DNA of 64,000 bases from Nannocystis exedens (GTDB lineage: Bacteria; Myxococcota_A; Polyangia; Nannocystales; Nannocystaceae), in the NCBI RefSeq assembly GCF_002343915.1, contig NZ_NETK01000001.1, forward strand, positions 434,001 through 498,000. The letters are read 5' to 3'. Positions 43,005-54,136 of this stretch are shown here, piece by piece (the stretch's first letter is position 1; every line of letters starts with the position of its first letter). The notes beneath the pieces were generated by a model. It searched no databases. It had not been told where the DNA came from and was given only the letters and a program-made list of their open reading frames with translations. A program made the position numbers and the translations under genes.

Positions 43005-43724
43005 TCACTTGCGCCGCGCGGGCGGCGGCGCCTCGGCGGGGACCGCCTCGCCGGCGTCGTCGTCGGCCGCGAGGTCCTCGTCGTCCTCGTCGTCCTCGTC
43101 GCCGTAGGCGTAGTCGCCCTCCTCGTCGTCGGCGAAGTCGTCCGGCTCGTCGTACTCGGCGACGTCGCCCTCCTCGCCCTCGTCGAGGTCCTCGCCCTCG
43201 TCGTCGCCGCCCTCGGGCAGCTCACCCGGCGCGCCCGCGAGCTCCTCCTCGTCCTCGAGCTCGCCGGGGAAGGCGCCGAAGCTGCCGCCGCGGAACGGGG
43301 GCATGTCGACCGGCGGGGCCAGGCCCTCGAGCGTCGAGGTGTCCATGACCTCGGGCGGCAGCCCGAGCTCCGCGCGCGGGGCGTCGCGCCACATGCTCTC
43401 GAGATCGTAGTGCTTGCGCACCGGGTGGTAGAACACGTGGATCAGGAAGTCGTCGTAATCGAGGAGGTCCCACAGGTGCTCCTCGAGGCCGTCGGTGCCG
43501 ATCGGGGTGGTCTGCATGTCCTTCAGACCAGCCATGATCGCCTCGGTGATGCCGCCGACGTGGCGGTCGGAGCGGCCGGACACGACCAGCGCCCAGTCGG
43601 TGTAACCGGCCACGTCGGTGAGCTGGAGGACGACGGGCGCAGCGGCCTTGGCGTCGACCGCGAGGTCGAGGGCGCGCTGGAGGGCGGGCGGCAGGGCCGC
43701 GCGCGTAAGGGCAGGCTTCGTCAC
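43005..43724 (-). CDS. rsfS: Ribosome silencing factor RsfS with acidic tail
   Basis: 239 residues from GTG 43724. Residues about 8-118 are the RsfS domain (ALDLAVDAKAAAPVVLQLTD, WALVVSGRSDRHVGGITEAI, LLDYDDFLIHVFYHPVRKHY), which binds ribosomal protein L14 and blocks subunit joining during starvation. After this comes an unusual tail of about 110 residues that is extremely acidic (DDEGEDLDEGEEGD, YGDEDDEDDEDLAADDD). Ordinary RsfS is about 110-130 residues. The tail may mimic nucleic acid or tune ribosome binding. It precedes rlmH in an operon. Confidence 0.92.
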   Translation of the reverse strand: MTKPALTRAALPPALQRALDLAVDAKAAAPVVLQLTDVAGYTDWALVVSGRSDRHVGGITEAIMAGLKDMQTTPIGTDGLEEHLWDLLDYDDFLIHVFYHPVRKHYDLESMWRDAPRAELGLPPEVMDTSTLEGLAPPVDMPPFRGGSFGAFPGELEDEEELAGAPGELPEGGDDEGEDLDEGEEGDVAEYDEPDDFADDEEGDYAYGDEDDEDDEDLAADDDAGEAVPAEAPPPARRK

Positions 43725-43961
43725 GCGTGGCCTTTTAGCGCGGGCGAGCGGCGACGCAAAGGCCCCCGGGCCCCGCCAGGGCGCGTCAGCTCACGCGGAG
43801 GCGCCCGTACGCCCGCTCCCGGACCCGAAGAGGACGCCCGCGCACGCGCCCGCGCGACCGCCTGAGTCCGCTCGCCCACCCGCGAGGGGCCGCGCCGTGG
43901 GCCTCGCCGGGCTGCGATCGCCGGGGGGCCCGAAGGACTGGACCTCGCCGCGGCGTCCGGC

Positions 43962-44945
43962 TCAGGTGCCCGCGAGGCCGTCGAGCAGGCGCCGCCGCTC
44001 GCTCTCGTAGCGGACCCGCTCGGGCAGCGGCTGCACGTGCTCCGGCGCGTGGATCTGGAGATCGGGGGTCCGCGCGGCCGTGCCGGTGAGGTGGGTCTCG
44101 CCGACCAGCGCTCGCTCGAGCTCGTCGCGCAGGCCGTAGCCGATGCGGATCTCCGCGGTCTGCCACAGGCCCGTGGCGCGCTCCAGGGTCAGCGTGCCCT
44201 CGACGGCCGTGATCTCGGCCTTCTCGCGCCACTCTCGCCCCGGGGCCGCGCTCCGGGGCACCGGCACGCGCGCCCCGGGCTCGGCCAGCGACAGCGTCAC
44301 GCGCACCGTGTCGCCCTCCTCTGCGGCGGCCACCGCCAGCGCCGGGGCGGCCAGCTCGACCACGTCGTGGACGCTGCGCTGGGCCTCGTCGAGCCAGCGC
44401 TGGTGGAGGTCGGCGTCGAGCGGGCGCACGTGCCAGCCGCGGTGGAGCATCCGCGTGTAGGCCTTCTCGTCGAGGACCATCACCTCGCGGCCGCGGTGCT
44501 GATCGGTACGTTGAGACAGGTAGAAACGGACAGGTTCTTCGGGACCGGCGGCCCACTGCAGCTCGAGCTCGTCGACCACCTTCTGCGTCAAGAGCACCGG
44601 CGTGTCGACCGCCGGCCGCACCGGCTCGACCGGCGTGAGGCTGAACTCGGCGGTGTACTTGAGGGTGTGGCGGCCGAGCAGCGCGCGGGCGACGAGGTGG
44701 CTCTGGCCGAGCACCGCCAGCAAGGTCGCGGGGCTCGGCGACGCGAGCAGCGCGTCGACGGCGGCGCGCGCCAGCTCCTCCTGGCTCTGGCGCGCGGCCC
44801 CGGGGCGCGGCGGCAGGCTGGCCGCCTCGGCGACCGGCAGGTTGGCGTCGTCGTCGCCGCCGCAGGCGGGTCCGCCCGCGAGCACGAGCGCGAGGGCGAG
44901 GCCGCCTACCTGCAGTCGGACCGGCCGGATCGGGGGCGCTGGCAC
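43962..44945 (-). CDS. Lipoprotein of unknown function
   Basis: 327 residues from GTG 44945. The start is supported by TATCCT (44952-44957, minus strand) exactly 6 nt upstream. A lipoprotein signal ends at Cys28 (GPAC) followed by acidic GGDDDAN. The mature part has alternating beta strands (LKYTAEFSLTPVEPVRPAV, VRFYLSQRTDQHRGREVMVL) and may be a LolA/LppX-like half-barrel, but I do not recognise the family. The first two nodes of a dyad (CAGG 44517, CAGG 44531) lie inside. It is divergent from the prepilin peptidase gene. Confidence 0.7.
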   Translation of the reverse strand: MPAPPIRPVRLQVGGLALALVLAGGPACGGDDDANLPVAEAASLPPRPGAARQSQEELARAAVDALLASPSPATLLAVLGQSHLVARALLGRHTLKYTAEFSLTPVEPVRPAVDTPVLLTQKVVDELELQWAAGPEEPVRFYLSQRTDQHRGREVMVLDEKAYTRMLHRGWHVRPLDADLHQRWLDEAQRSVHDVVELAAPALAVAAAEEGDTVRVTLSLAEPGARVPVPRSAAPGREWREKAEITAVEGTLTLERATGLWQTAEIRIGYGLRDELERALVGETHLTGTAARTPDLQIHAPEHVQPLPERVRYESERRRLLDGLAGT

Positions 44946-45002
44946 GCGCGGAGGATAACAGGAACAAGCGCGGGCCGGATCGCGTAGGATCTCCGCGACC
45001 CG

Positions 45003-45968
45003 ATGCTCGAGCCGCTGCTGACGCTCCAGGGCCCCGAGGCCCTCGAATTGGTCGAGACCAATCCGGTCCTGGTGAAGGCCCTGATGGCCCCCTGGGCCCC
45101 CTGGCTGGCCTTCCTCTTCGGCACGCTGTGGGGCAGCTTCGCCAACGTCGCCATCTGGCGCCTGCCGCGCGGGCTGTCGGTCGTCCGTCCGGGCTCGGCG
45201 TGCCCCGCGTGCGAGACGCCGATCGCCTGGTACGACAACATCCCGGTCCTCTCGTACCTGCTGCTGCGCGGCCGTTGCCGCCGCTGCGGCGAGCCGTTCG
45301 CCCTGCGCTACCTCGTCGTCGAGCTGCTCGGCGGCGTGCTGAGCTTCACGCTCTACCTGCAGTTCGTGCTGCGGCCGATGGTCCAGGGCGGGCCGCCCGG
45401 CCTGGTCGAGTGGTTGCTGTGGTTCTGCTTCGGCCTCGGCCTCTTGATCGCGACCTACACCGACCTCGATCTGTGGCTGATCCCCGACGAGGTCGTGCTG
45501 CCGATCGCGGGCCTCGGGCTCGTGGTCGCGGCGGTCAGCCCGGCGACGCTCGGCGTCGGCGTGGTCGAGGCGGCGCTCGCGGCCGCGTGCGGTTACTTGC
45601 TGATCGCCGGGCTGCGCTGGGTCTACCTGCGCTACCGCGGCATCGAGGCGCTCGGCCTCGGCGACGGCAAGTTGCTGTGCATGATCGGCGCCTTCGGCGG
45701 CGCGCGCGGCCTGATGTGGACCCTCGCGGCCGGCGCGATCCAGGGCCTGCTCGTCGCGGTGCCGATGCTGCTCCTCGGCCGCCGCGTCGCCAACACCGCG
45801 CTCGCGGAGGTCCACGGCGACGACCCGGAGCTCGGCGAGGAAGACCCGGACGCCGGCGTGATGGGAGCCCGCGTCCCGTTCGGGCCCTTCCTGGCGCTCG
45901 CGGCCTTCGAGTATATGTTCCTGCGCGAGCACATCGAGGCCCTGTGGGCCGCGCTCGTTTCGCCGTGA
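45003..45968 (+). CDS. pilD: Type IV prepilin peptidase (A24 family)
   Basis: 321 residues. An inner-membrane aspartyl protease that cuts the leader peptide of type IV pilins and type II secretion pseudopilins and N-methylates the new N-terminus. The N-terminal methylase domain keeps the four zinc cysteines C67-x2-C70 and C92-x2-C95 (CPAC, CRRC). The catalytic aspartates lie in YTDLDLWLIPDE near residue 154 and in GLGDGKLL near residue 220. About eight membrane segments. TAGGAT lies 12 nt before the ATG. The stop overlaps the start of the following MscS gene. Confidence 0.95.
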   Translation: MLEPLLTLQGPEALELVETNPVLVKALMAPWAPWLAFLFGTLWGSFANVAIWRLPRGLSVVRPGSACPACETPIAWYDNIPVLSYLLLRGRCRRCGEPFALRYLVVELLGGVLSFTLYLQFVLRPMVQGGPPGLVEWLLWFCFGLGLLIATYTDLDLWLIPDEVVLPIAGLGLVVAAVSPATLGVGVVEAALAAACGYLLIAGLRWVYLRYRGIEALGLGDGKLLCMIGAFGGARGLMWTLAAGAIQGLLVAVPMLLLGRRVANTALAEVHGDDPELGEEDPDAGVMGARVPFGPFLALAAFEYMFLREHIEALWAALVSP

Positions 45969-47101
45969 TCGAGATCCTGTCAGCCCCGATGGACGACGCC
46001 GTCTTCCCGTTGCCGCAGCTGCAATGGTTGGCGCTCGAGATCTTGCCCCGCGCCGCGCGCGGCTACGCCGACGTGGCCGCCGAGCTGGTGTTCGCGCTGC
46101 TGCTCGGGCTCTTGCTGCGGTTCGTGGTCTTGCCGCTGATGGTCCGCGCCAGCGCCCGCAACGACTGGGTGATCGACGACATCATCACCGCCCGCCTGCG
46201 CGACCGGGCCCTGCTCTGGGCGGTGCTCGCCGGCGTGGTCGCGGCGGTTTCGGATTTGCCGTGGAAGGCCCGTTCGATCGGCGTCGCCGAGAAGGTCTCG
46301 GCCTCGGTGCTGGCGCTGTCGGTGACGCTGACGCTGATGCGGATCGTGTCGGAGATCGTCGGCCGCAACCAGTCGCCGGCGGGCGGCGGCACGACCCTCA
46401 TCAAGTACATCATCAACGGGCTGCTGCTGCTGCTCGGGGTCGGCGCGATCCTCGGCCTGTTCGGGGTGTCGGTGTTCCCGGCCCTGACCGCCCTCGGCGT
46501 CGGCGGCCTCGCGGTCGCCCTCGCCTTCCAGGACACGCTGGCCAACGTGTTCGCCGGCGTCAACCTCAGCGCGTCACGGCAGATCCGCGTCGGCGACTTC
46601 GTCAACGTCGACACCAAGCTCGAGGGCTTCGTCACCGACATCGGCTGGCGCACCACCACTCTGCGCACGCTCGACGACCTCCTGATCTACATCCCGAACA
46701 AGCGCCTCGGCGAGGCGATCATGACCAACTTCAGCCGGCCCGACCCGACCATGTGGATCGAGGTCCCGATCCGCGTCAGCCTCGACGTCGACCCCGAGGC
46801 GCTCGAGGCGATCCTCGTCGACGAGGTCCGGCGGGCGCGCGAGACCCTGCCCGGCGTGCGTGACACGGCCCCCGCGGTGCGCATGCGCGTCGGCGAGTGG
46901 GCGCTCGAGGTCCGCGTGTTCGTGCAGATCCAGAACTTCGTCGACCGCAATCCCCTGACCACGGCGATGCTGAAGCGCCTGCTGATCCGCCTGCGTCGTG
47001 AAGGCCTGGTGATCCCGCTGCCGCAGCGGGTGATCCACGCCCCCTCCGCGAGCGCCGACACCTCCGCCGCGTCTACGAGAGCTCAGCCGCCGGCCCCCTG
47101 A
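45965..47101 (+). CDS. MscS-type mechanosensitive channel
   Basis: 378 residues from GTG 45965, which overlaps the prepilin peptidase stop (GTGA, coupling); an in-frame ATG at 45989 is an alternative. Several membrane helices precede the pore-lining segment FPALTALGVGGLAVALAFQDTLANVF, with the Gly/Ala packing of MscS TM3. The cytoplasmic beta domain (QIRVGDFVNVDTKLEGFVTD, IYIPNKRLG) and the alpha/beta domain complete it. It opens under hypo-osmotic shock to release solutes. Confidence 0.92.
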   Translation: MIEILSAPMDDAVFPLPQLQWLALEILPRAARGYADVAAELVFALLLGLLLRFVVLPLMVRASARNDWVIDDIITARLRDRALLWAVLAGVVAAVSDLPWKARSIGVAEKVSASVLALSVTLTLMRIVSEIVGRNQSPAGGGTTLIKYIINGLLLLLGVGAILGLFGVSVFPALTALGVGGLAVALAFQDTLANVFAGVNLSASRQIRVGDFVNVDTKLEGFVTDIGWRTTTLRTLDDLLIYIPNKRLGEAIMTNFSRPDPTMWIEVPIRVSLDVDPEALEAILVDEVRRARETLPGVRDTAPAVRMRVGEWALEVRVFVQIQNFVDRNPLTTAMLKRLLIRLRREGLVIPLPQRVIHAPSASADTSAASTRAQPPAP

Positions 47102-47592
47102 GCGCCGGCGCAGGGCCGCCCGTCGGCCTCGGACGGGGGACAGCCGTCCGCTGCAGCACAGCCGATTCGCACCCGTCGAAGGCGCCCGGGTGCGCCGGTG
47201 CGGCGAGCCGCTGCTCGGGGACTCGACTCTGATCTGCGACACGGCGGGTGGCGGCCCAACTTGCGTCGCTACACCTTCGAGTCACAATGGGACGCACAGC
47301 CCCTCTGCACCTGAATGGGGGCGTGGAGCGACATTTTCGTTCGTCCACTTCTTTGTGTCGCGGACGCATGATCGTCATGATCCGATCGACCCAGTGGCGC
47401 CGCTCACTGGACGACCGGGAGGATTGCGCGTGCCGAGACCCCAGCTCGGTCACGGGATCGACGCCTCCTGGCCATCGACCAACCGTAGACAAGTCGCCGG
47501 TACTCCGGGCCCGGAGTCGCCGGTCTCGGGCGTCGGGCCGTAGACCGCCGGTCCGACGCCCGGGGCGGACCTCTCTCCTCCCTCCTCCTCGC
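47102..47592. other. 491-bp gap, no gene seen
   Basis: The region is slightly less GC-rich around 47240-47400 (CATTTTCGTTCGTCCACTTC at 47332). I see no repeat, RNA gene or convincing promoter; an open frame across it does not look like protein. Confidence 0.4.
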
Positions 47593-48570
47593 ATGAAGTT
47601 CCCACGCGACGATCGATCACGGATGACGGCCGAGCTGGCGATCGAGGTGACGCTGCGTTATCCGCTGCCCTGGTTCTCACCGGGAGACCTCGGGCTGCAG
47701 GAGGTCCTGAGCCCGGGCCCGCGCCTGCTCGGGGGCGCTGGTTTCCGCGGCCTGGCGGTGGCCCGCCTCGGCGGCTGGCCCACGCTCGCAGCCGACCCGC
47801 AGCGCGCCGCCACGGCCCTGCGATTTCTGACGTTCTGGGCGCTGCTGGGCGAAGACGGCGGCTTCCCCGAGGCCGAGCTGCTGGCGGCCGTACGCGGCAG
47901 CGACGGCCTGCCGGAGAACGTCCCTCCGGCCCTGCGCGCGTGGTGGGAGGTGGCCCGGCGCTGTCGCGCGGCGATGGGCCCGGCCTGGTGCGGCCGCCTG
48001 GCCGAGGACTTCGCCGACTGGCTCGACGCCAACCGCTGCGAGGCGCACTGGCGCGCCAAGATCGAGGCCGAGGCGCCCTACCCCGCGCGGCAAGACTTGC
48101 TGCCGATCCGCGTCGCCAGCGTCGGCGTGGCCCCGGCGATCGACTTCCTCGAGTACGTCGGCGACTGTCCGCTGCCGCTGGCCGTGCGCAGCCACCCTGC
48201 CCACGCCGCGGTCCGCCGCTACGCCGCCCGCCTGGTCGCCGTCCAGGACGACCTCGTCGGCGTGGCCGAGGACCTCGTCTCGCACCGCCCCAACCTGCTC
48301 GGCTGCATGCTGCGCAACGAGGGCCTCAGCCCCGCCGCCGCCGCCGCCGAGGTCGAGGCGCTGCACGACGAGAGCCTGTGCGGTCTGACCGGCGCCTCGC
48401 AATTGTTGCGCGCCGAGTTCCCCCGCGTCGAGGCCGTGACCCGCTGGCTGCGCGCGGTCCAGACCCTCTGCCACGGGTTCGCCCGCTGGCACTCGACGAC
48501 CCCGCACGACCACCGCACGACCCGCCTGCCCTCGGGGCCAGGGCTGGCGATCGAGATCGAGTACGTGTAG
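47593..48570 (+). CDS. Terpene synthase-like protein with degenerate metal sites
   Basis: 325 residues from ATG 47593. The helical fold and order of motifs follow bacterial class I terpene synthases (family 2, the type that makes geosmin and related compounds). The usual DDxxDE motif is replaced by EDGGFPE at 87-93. The usual NDxxSxxxE motif is replaced by QDDLVGVAED at 218-227, followed by the typical RPNLLGCMLRNEGLSPAAAA. The C-terminal RY dyad is replaced by HDHR near residue 304. Loss of key Mg2+ ligands suggests altered or lost cyclase activity. No prenyltransferase or P450 partner is nearby. Recognition is by pattern only. Confidence 0.55.
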   Translation: MKFPRDDRSRMTAELAIEVTLRYPLPWFSPGDLGLQEVLSPGPRLLGGAGFRGLAVARLGGWPTLAADPQRAATALRFLTFWALLGEDGGFPEAELLAAVRGSDGLPENVPPALRAWWEVARRCRAAMGPAWCGRLAEDFADWLDANRCEAHWRAKIEAEAPYPARQDLLPIRVASVGVAPAIDFLEYVGDCPLPLAVRSHPAHAAVRRYAARLVAVQDDLVGVAEDLVSHRPNLLGCMLRNEGLSPAAAAAEVEALHDESLCGLTGASQLLRAEFPRVEAVTRWLRAVQTLCHGFARWHSTTPHDHRTTRLPSGPGLAIEIEYV

Positions 48571-48572
48571 AG

Positions 48573-48646
48573 CCTGGGCTTTCGGGCAGGGCCGCTCGAA
48601 CATGCTCATCAGGGCATGTTCGAACGAGCATGTCTTTCGGAGCATG
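48573..48646. repeat. 14-bp dyad array (6 nodes)
   Basis: CCTG 48573, CAGG 48587, CATG 48601, CATG 48615, CATG 48629 and CATG 48643, each 14 bp apart, between convergent genes. A further dyad GCTGTC-CCGAGA-GACAGC is at 48695-48712. Confidence 0.92.
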
Positions 48647-48716
48647 TCCCACACCGCGGCGCAGCCGCGGGGACGGCCGCAACGCCAGCCGCGAGCTGTC
48701 CCGAGAGACAGCCCGC

Positions 48717-50456
48717 TCACTTCTTCGCGCCGACGTTCTTGCGCTGGAGCTCGATCGCCTCGACGTCGCCGACGGCCTCGGCCTCGGCCAGCAGCCACTG
48801 GAACATCGGCCCCGACAGGCCGTACTCCTTGCGGTCGTTCCACAGCCACACCGCGTAGCCGCACACGTCGCGATGGACCTGCGGGAACATCAGGTAGCGC
48901 AGCGCCATGCCGCCGAGCAGGACCGCCTCCTCGTAGCGGCGGCGGAACTGGTTCCACGCGCGCGACTCCTCGGCCGGCGGCAGGCGGCGGTCGGCGGCCG
49001 TGCGCGCGCGCAGCTCCTCGGAGCCCTCTTCGACCCCGCCGAGCAGCTCGGCGCGCAGCTCGGCCGCGGCCTGGGCCGCCGTCGGCACGTCCATCTCGAA
49101 GCTGTCGAGCGGCAGCTTGGCCGCCCGCGCCAGCTCGGCCAGCTCGCGCGCGACCACGCGGCGGATCGCCGCCAGCGCCTCCTCGGCGCGCGTCTGGGCG
49201 GTCAACACGGCGGCCCGCTGCCGCATGCGCCGCTCGGCGGGCGCCCACGCGGCCTCCCACGCGCGGCAGAGCTCCTGCATGCGCGTGGCCGACAGCCGCT
49301 GCTCGAGCTCCGTCGCCGGCTGCCCGGCGGTCTTCGGCCGCAGCGCCAGCCAGGTGGCGTGCAGCGCCTGCGCGTGGGCCACGGGGTCGTCGGCGTGGAC
49401 GGCGGGATCGATGAGCGGCACCGTCGCCGGCGGCGGCGCGGGCGGCGGCGGCTTGCGCTGGTGCAGCACCCGCGGCGCCGCGCGGGCCTGGTCGAGCAGC
49501 GGTCGCATGGCCTTTCGGCCAGGCGCGAGCAGCCACGACACCCACAGGCCGACGTCGGTCGGGTTGGGCTCGCCGGCCAGCGCCTCGCCGCGGATCCGCG
49601 CGGCCGCGCGGGCGAGGAAGCGGGTGTACGCGGTCGCCTGGCCCGGCTGCACGCCGCGACGCATGACGCTGATCCAGTCGCCGCGGGCGGCCGCATCGGC
49701 CACCAGCCAGTCGTTGGCGGCCCGTCGCGCGGCCCTGGGCGCGAAGTCGGGGTCGAAGCCGTCGACGCCGGCGAGGATGTCGCGCGCGCCGTCGCGATCG
49801 CCGCGGCTGGCCGCGAGCAGCCCGGTCGCGACGATGCCGCCGAGCCCCGATCGGGCCCGCGCCTGGATCTTGCCTTCGAGCCAGGTCGCCAGCGCGGCGT
49901 CGTGCGAGCGGTGCAGCAGCGCCAGCGCGGCGGCGACGACCTGCCCGCCCTCGCGCTCGCGCTCCCAGCTCGAGCGGGCCAGCAGCGCCAGCCAGTAGCT
50001 GGTCCGCACGAGGCCCGCGGCGATCACGGTGCGCCGCAGGACCGGCCACACCAGGCCGCCGACCAGATCGAGCAGCGCCATGAGCCAGCCGCCGAGCGCG
50101 ATCAGGAGGATGAGGGCGCCGAGCACGCTGCCGATCGCGTAGGCCTGGGCGACGAAGTCGGGGCCGCCGAGCACGACCCACAGCCCGAGCAGAGCGAACA
50201 CCGGCCACGGCCCGAGCCGCCGGCACACGAACCGAGCGCCGGCGCCACGACCGTCGCGACCCCGCGGTCCGCCGGCGCTGCCCCGCGCGAGCGCCCCGCG
50301 CCGAGGATCCGGCCCGCCAGCCAGCAGCGGGTCGCGCGGTCGCTCGGCTCCCGCCTCGCCGTTCGCGTGCTCGCGGCGCGACCGGTCGCGCACCGTCGCG
50401 GCGTCGCGCCGCGCCCCCGGCTCTCTCGTCGCGCGCGTCCTCATGACCGCCTCCAC
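48717..50456 (-). CDS. Membrane protein of an Hsp70/J operon
   Basis: 579 residues. After a charged N-terminal stretch there are two or three membrane helices (about 85-150; VFALLGLWVVLGGPDFVAQA, SVLGALILLIALGGWLMALL), then a large helical cytoplasmic region with long predicted helices and no recognised domain. The true start could be internal, because the first 70 residues are Arg/Gly-rich and poorly protein-like. It overlaps the J-like gene by 16 nt and follows the Hsp70 gene, so it probably acts with this chaperone pair at the membrane. Function unknown. Confidence 0.65.
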   Translation of the reverse strand: MEAVMRTRATREPGARRDAATVRDRSRREHANGEAGAERPRDPLLAGGPDPRRGALARGSAGGPRGRDGRGAGARFVCRRLGPWPVFALLGLWVVLGGPDFVAQAYAIGSVLGALILLIALGGWLMALLDLVGGLVWPVLRRTVIAAGLVRTSYWLALLARSSWEREREGGQVVAAALALLHRSHDAALATWLEGKIQARARSGLGGIVATGLLAASRGDRDGARDILAGVDGFDPDFAPRAARRAANDWLVADAAARGDWISVMRRGVQPGQATAYTRFLARAAARIRGEALAGEPNPTDVGLWVSWLLAPGRKAMRPLLDQARAAPRVLHQRKPPPPAPPPATVPLIDPAVHADDPVAHAQALHATWLALRPKTAGQPATELEQRLSATRMQELCRAWEAAWAPAERRMRQRAAVLTAQTRAEEALAAIRRVVARELAELARAAKLPLDSFEMDVPTAAQAAAELRAELLGGVEEGSEELRARTAADRRLPPAEESRAWNQFRRRYEEAVLLGGMALRYLMFPQVHRDVCGYAVWLWNDRKEYGLSGPMFQWLLAEAEAVGDVEAIELQRKNVGAKK

Positions 50457-50809
50457 CCGAGCGCCGCGAACGCCTCGGCGAACGGGGCCGGCCCGGGGCC
50501 CTTCGTCTCGGGGGCGGGCGGCGGTCTCGGCGGCGCCGCGGGCGGCGGCAGGCTGGCCCAGAACTCGTGCGCCAGCCGCTTCTCGTGGTCGCGCAGGGCC
50601 GCCATGGCCGCGCGGACCTTGTCCTCGGTGCGCGGGCGCGGCCCGAGCGGGCTCATGTAGGTCGCGGCCGACTTCAGCTTGAGCCCGAGCATCCCGAGCA
50701 GCTTCTGGCCCTCGCGCTCGACGTCGACCCGGCTGCAGTCGGGCCGCAGCCCGAGCACGTAGAACGGGTTGTCGGCCAAGGCCTGGAAGTCGTCTGGCTT
50801 TTGCGACAT
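50441..50809 (-). CDS. Small J-domain-like protein
   Basis: 122 residues. The N-terminus NPFYVLGLRPDCSRVDVEREGQ follows the helix I-II pattern of J domains, which recruit and stimulate Hsp70, but the HPD motif between helices II and III is not visible. A Pro-rich tail follows. Its place directly after the Hsp70 gene supports a co-chaperone role, perhaps an inactive J-like adapter. The start codon lies in the first CATG node (50807) of a palindrome array. Confidence 0.6.
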   Translation of the reverse strand: MSQKPDDFQALADNPFYVLGLRPDCSRVDVEREGQKLLGMLGLKLKSAATYMSPLGPRPRTEDKVRAAMAALRDHEKRLAHEFWASLPPPAAPPRPPPAPETKGPGPAPFAEAFAALGWRRS

Positions 50810-50852
50810 GGTGATCCCGACAGGTCCTTCAAGACAGGGTCGACAGGCCAGG
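50807..50852. repeat. 14-bp dyad array (4 nodes) with a start codon in its first node
   Basis: CATG 50807, CAGG 50821, CAGG 50835 and CAGG 50849, all 14 bp apart, between the Hsp70 stop and the J-like gene. The ATG of the J-like gene is the reverse complement of the first node. Confidence 0.8.
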
Positions 50853-50855
50853 TGC

Positions 50856-53315
<2,460 letters not shown>

Positions 53316-53340
53316 CGCGGGCAAGTGTACCCGGGCGCTC

Positions 53341-53865
53341 TCAGCCTCGCAGCGGCGAGCGAGCGCGCCGGCGCAGGGCTCGGTCGACCGTCACGCCGCC
53401 GGCTGCGCCCAGCCCGACCAGCGCGAACAGCAGCGGCAGATCGCCCGGCCCCCCCTCCGGCCGGCTCGGGGCCGCGCCGCGCCAGGCCACGCGCACCCGC
53501 CCGGCGCTCCACGGCCCGCAGAGCTCGCCGACCAGCGCCGCGGCGGCCGGCTCGTCCCAGCCCGGAGGGCCGAGCCCGGTCACGACCACCGCGCCCGGAT
53601 CGTCGGCCCGCGGCAAACGCACCTCGACGGCCAGCCCCTCGGCCCCGAGCGCCCGCAGGGCCGCGACCACCGCGTCCGACAGCGCCAGCTCCTCGCGCGC
53701 GCGCTCGCCCGCGCGCGTGGGCACGAGCGCCGGATCGCCGAACAGCTCGCGCTTGCCGCGGACCCCGCGGACCTCGGGCGCCCGCGCCGGCTCGCACGCG
53801 GCCAGGGCCGCCCCGAAGAGCATGCTCCAAACGACATGTCTCGAAAGACCTGTCCTTTTCCACAT
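53341..53865 (-). CDS. YscJ/HrcJ-like lipoprotein
   Basis: 174 residues from ATG 53865. The signal MWKRTGLSRHVVWSMLFGAA ends in lipobox LAAC with Cys24. The rest resembles a short version of YscJ/HrcJ, the inner-ring lipoprotein of type III secretion: ELALSDAVVAALRALGAEGL, VEVRLPRADDPGAVVVTGL, a second ring-like part ending SAGRVRVAWRGA, and a C-terminal membrane helix (LPLLFALVGLGAAGGVTV) followed by arginines. The first ring domain is missing. The similarity is by eye and tentative. A 14-bp palindrome array (53821-53880) encodes the signal peptide and its start codon. Confidence 0.5.
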   Translation of the reverse strand: MWKRTGLSRHVVWSMLFGAALAACEPARAPEVRGVRGKRELFGDPALVPTRAGERAREELALSDAVVAALRALGAEGLAVEVRLPRADDPGAVVVTGLGPPGWDEPAAAALVGELCGPWSAGRVRVAWRGAAPSRPEGGPGDLPLLFALVGLGAAGGVTVDRALRRRARSPLRG

Positions 53866-53880
53866 GCCTGCGAGGCCATG
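53821..53880. repeat. 14-bp dyad array (5 nodes) over a signal peptide
   Basis: CATG 53821, CATG 53835, CCTG 53849, CATG 53863 and CATG 53877, each 14 bp apart. The node at 53863 contains the start codon of the YscJ-like lipoprotein, and the array codes for its n- and h-regions. Confidence 0.88.
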
Positions 53881-54136
53881 TCTGTTGCGCCGCCTGGCGA
53901 CGCGCTCGCGGGCGATCTCCCGCTCGCCCCCGCTCACGGCCCCGCCTCCGGCCGCCGCGCCTCGTGCCGCACCAATGCACGGCGTCGAGCGCCGACCGCT
54001 CGCGCCTGCCGCCGCCCAGCCCCGTCGCCCCGTCCGCTCACGACCCGCCTCCTCTGCCATTCAGGCGCGTCACGCCGAACCCGAGCACCGCCTTCGACGG
54101 CTCGCCCGCGCCGCAGCGCTTGCCCGTCCCGCCCGC

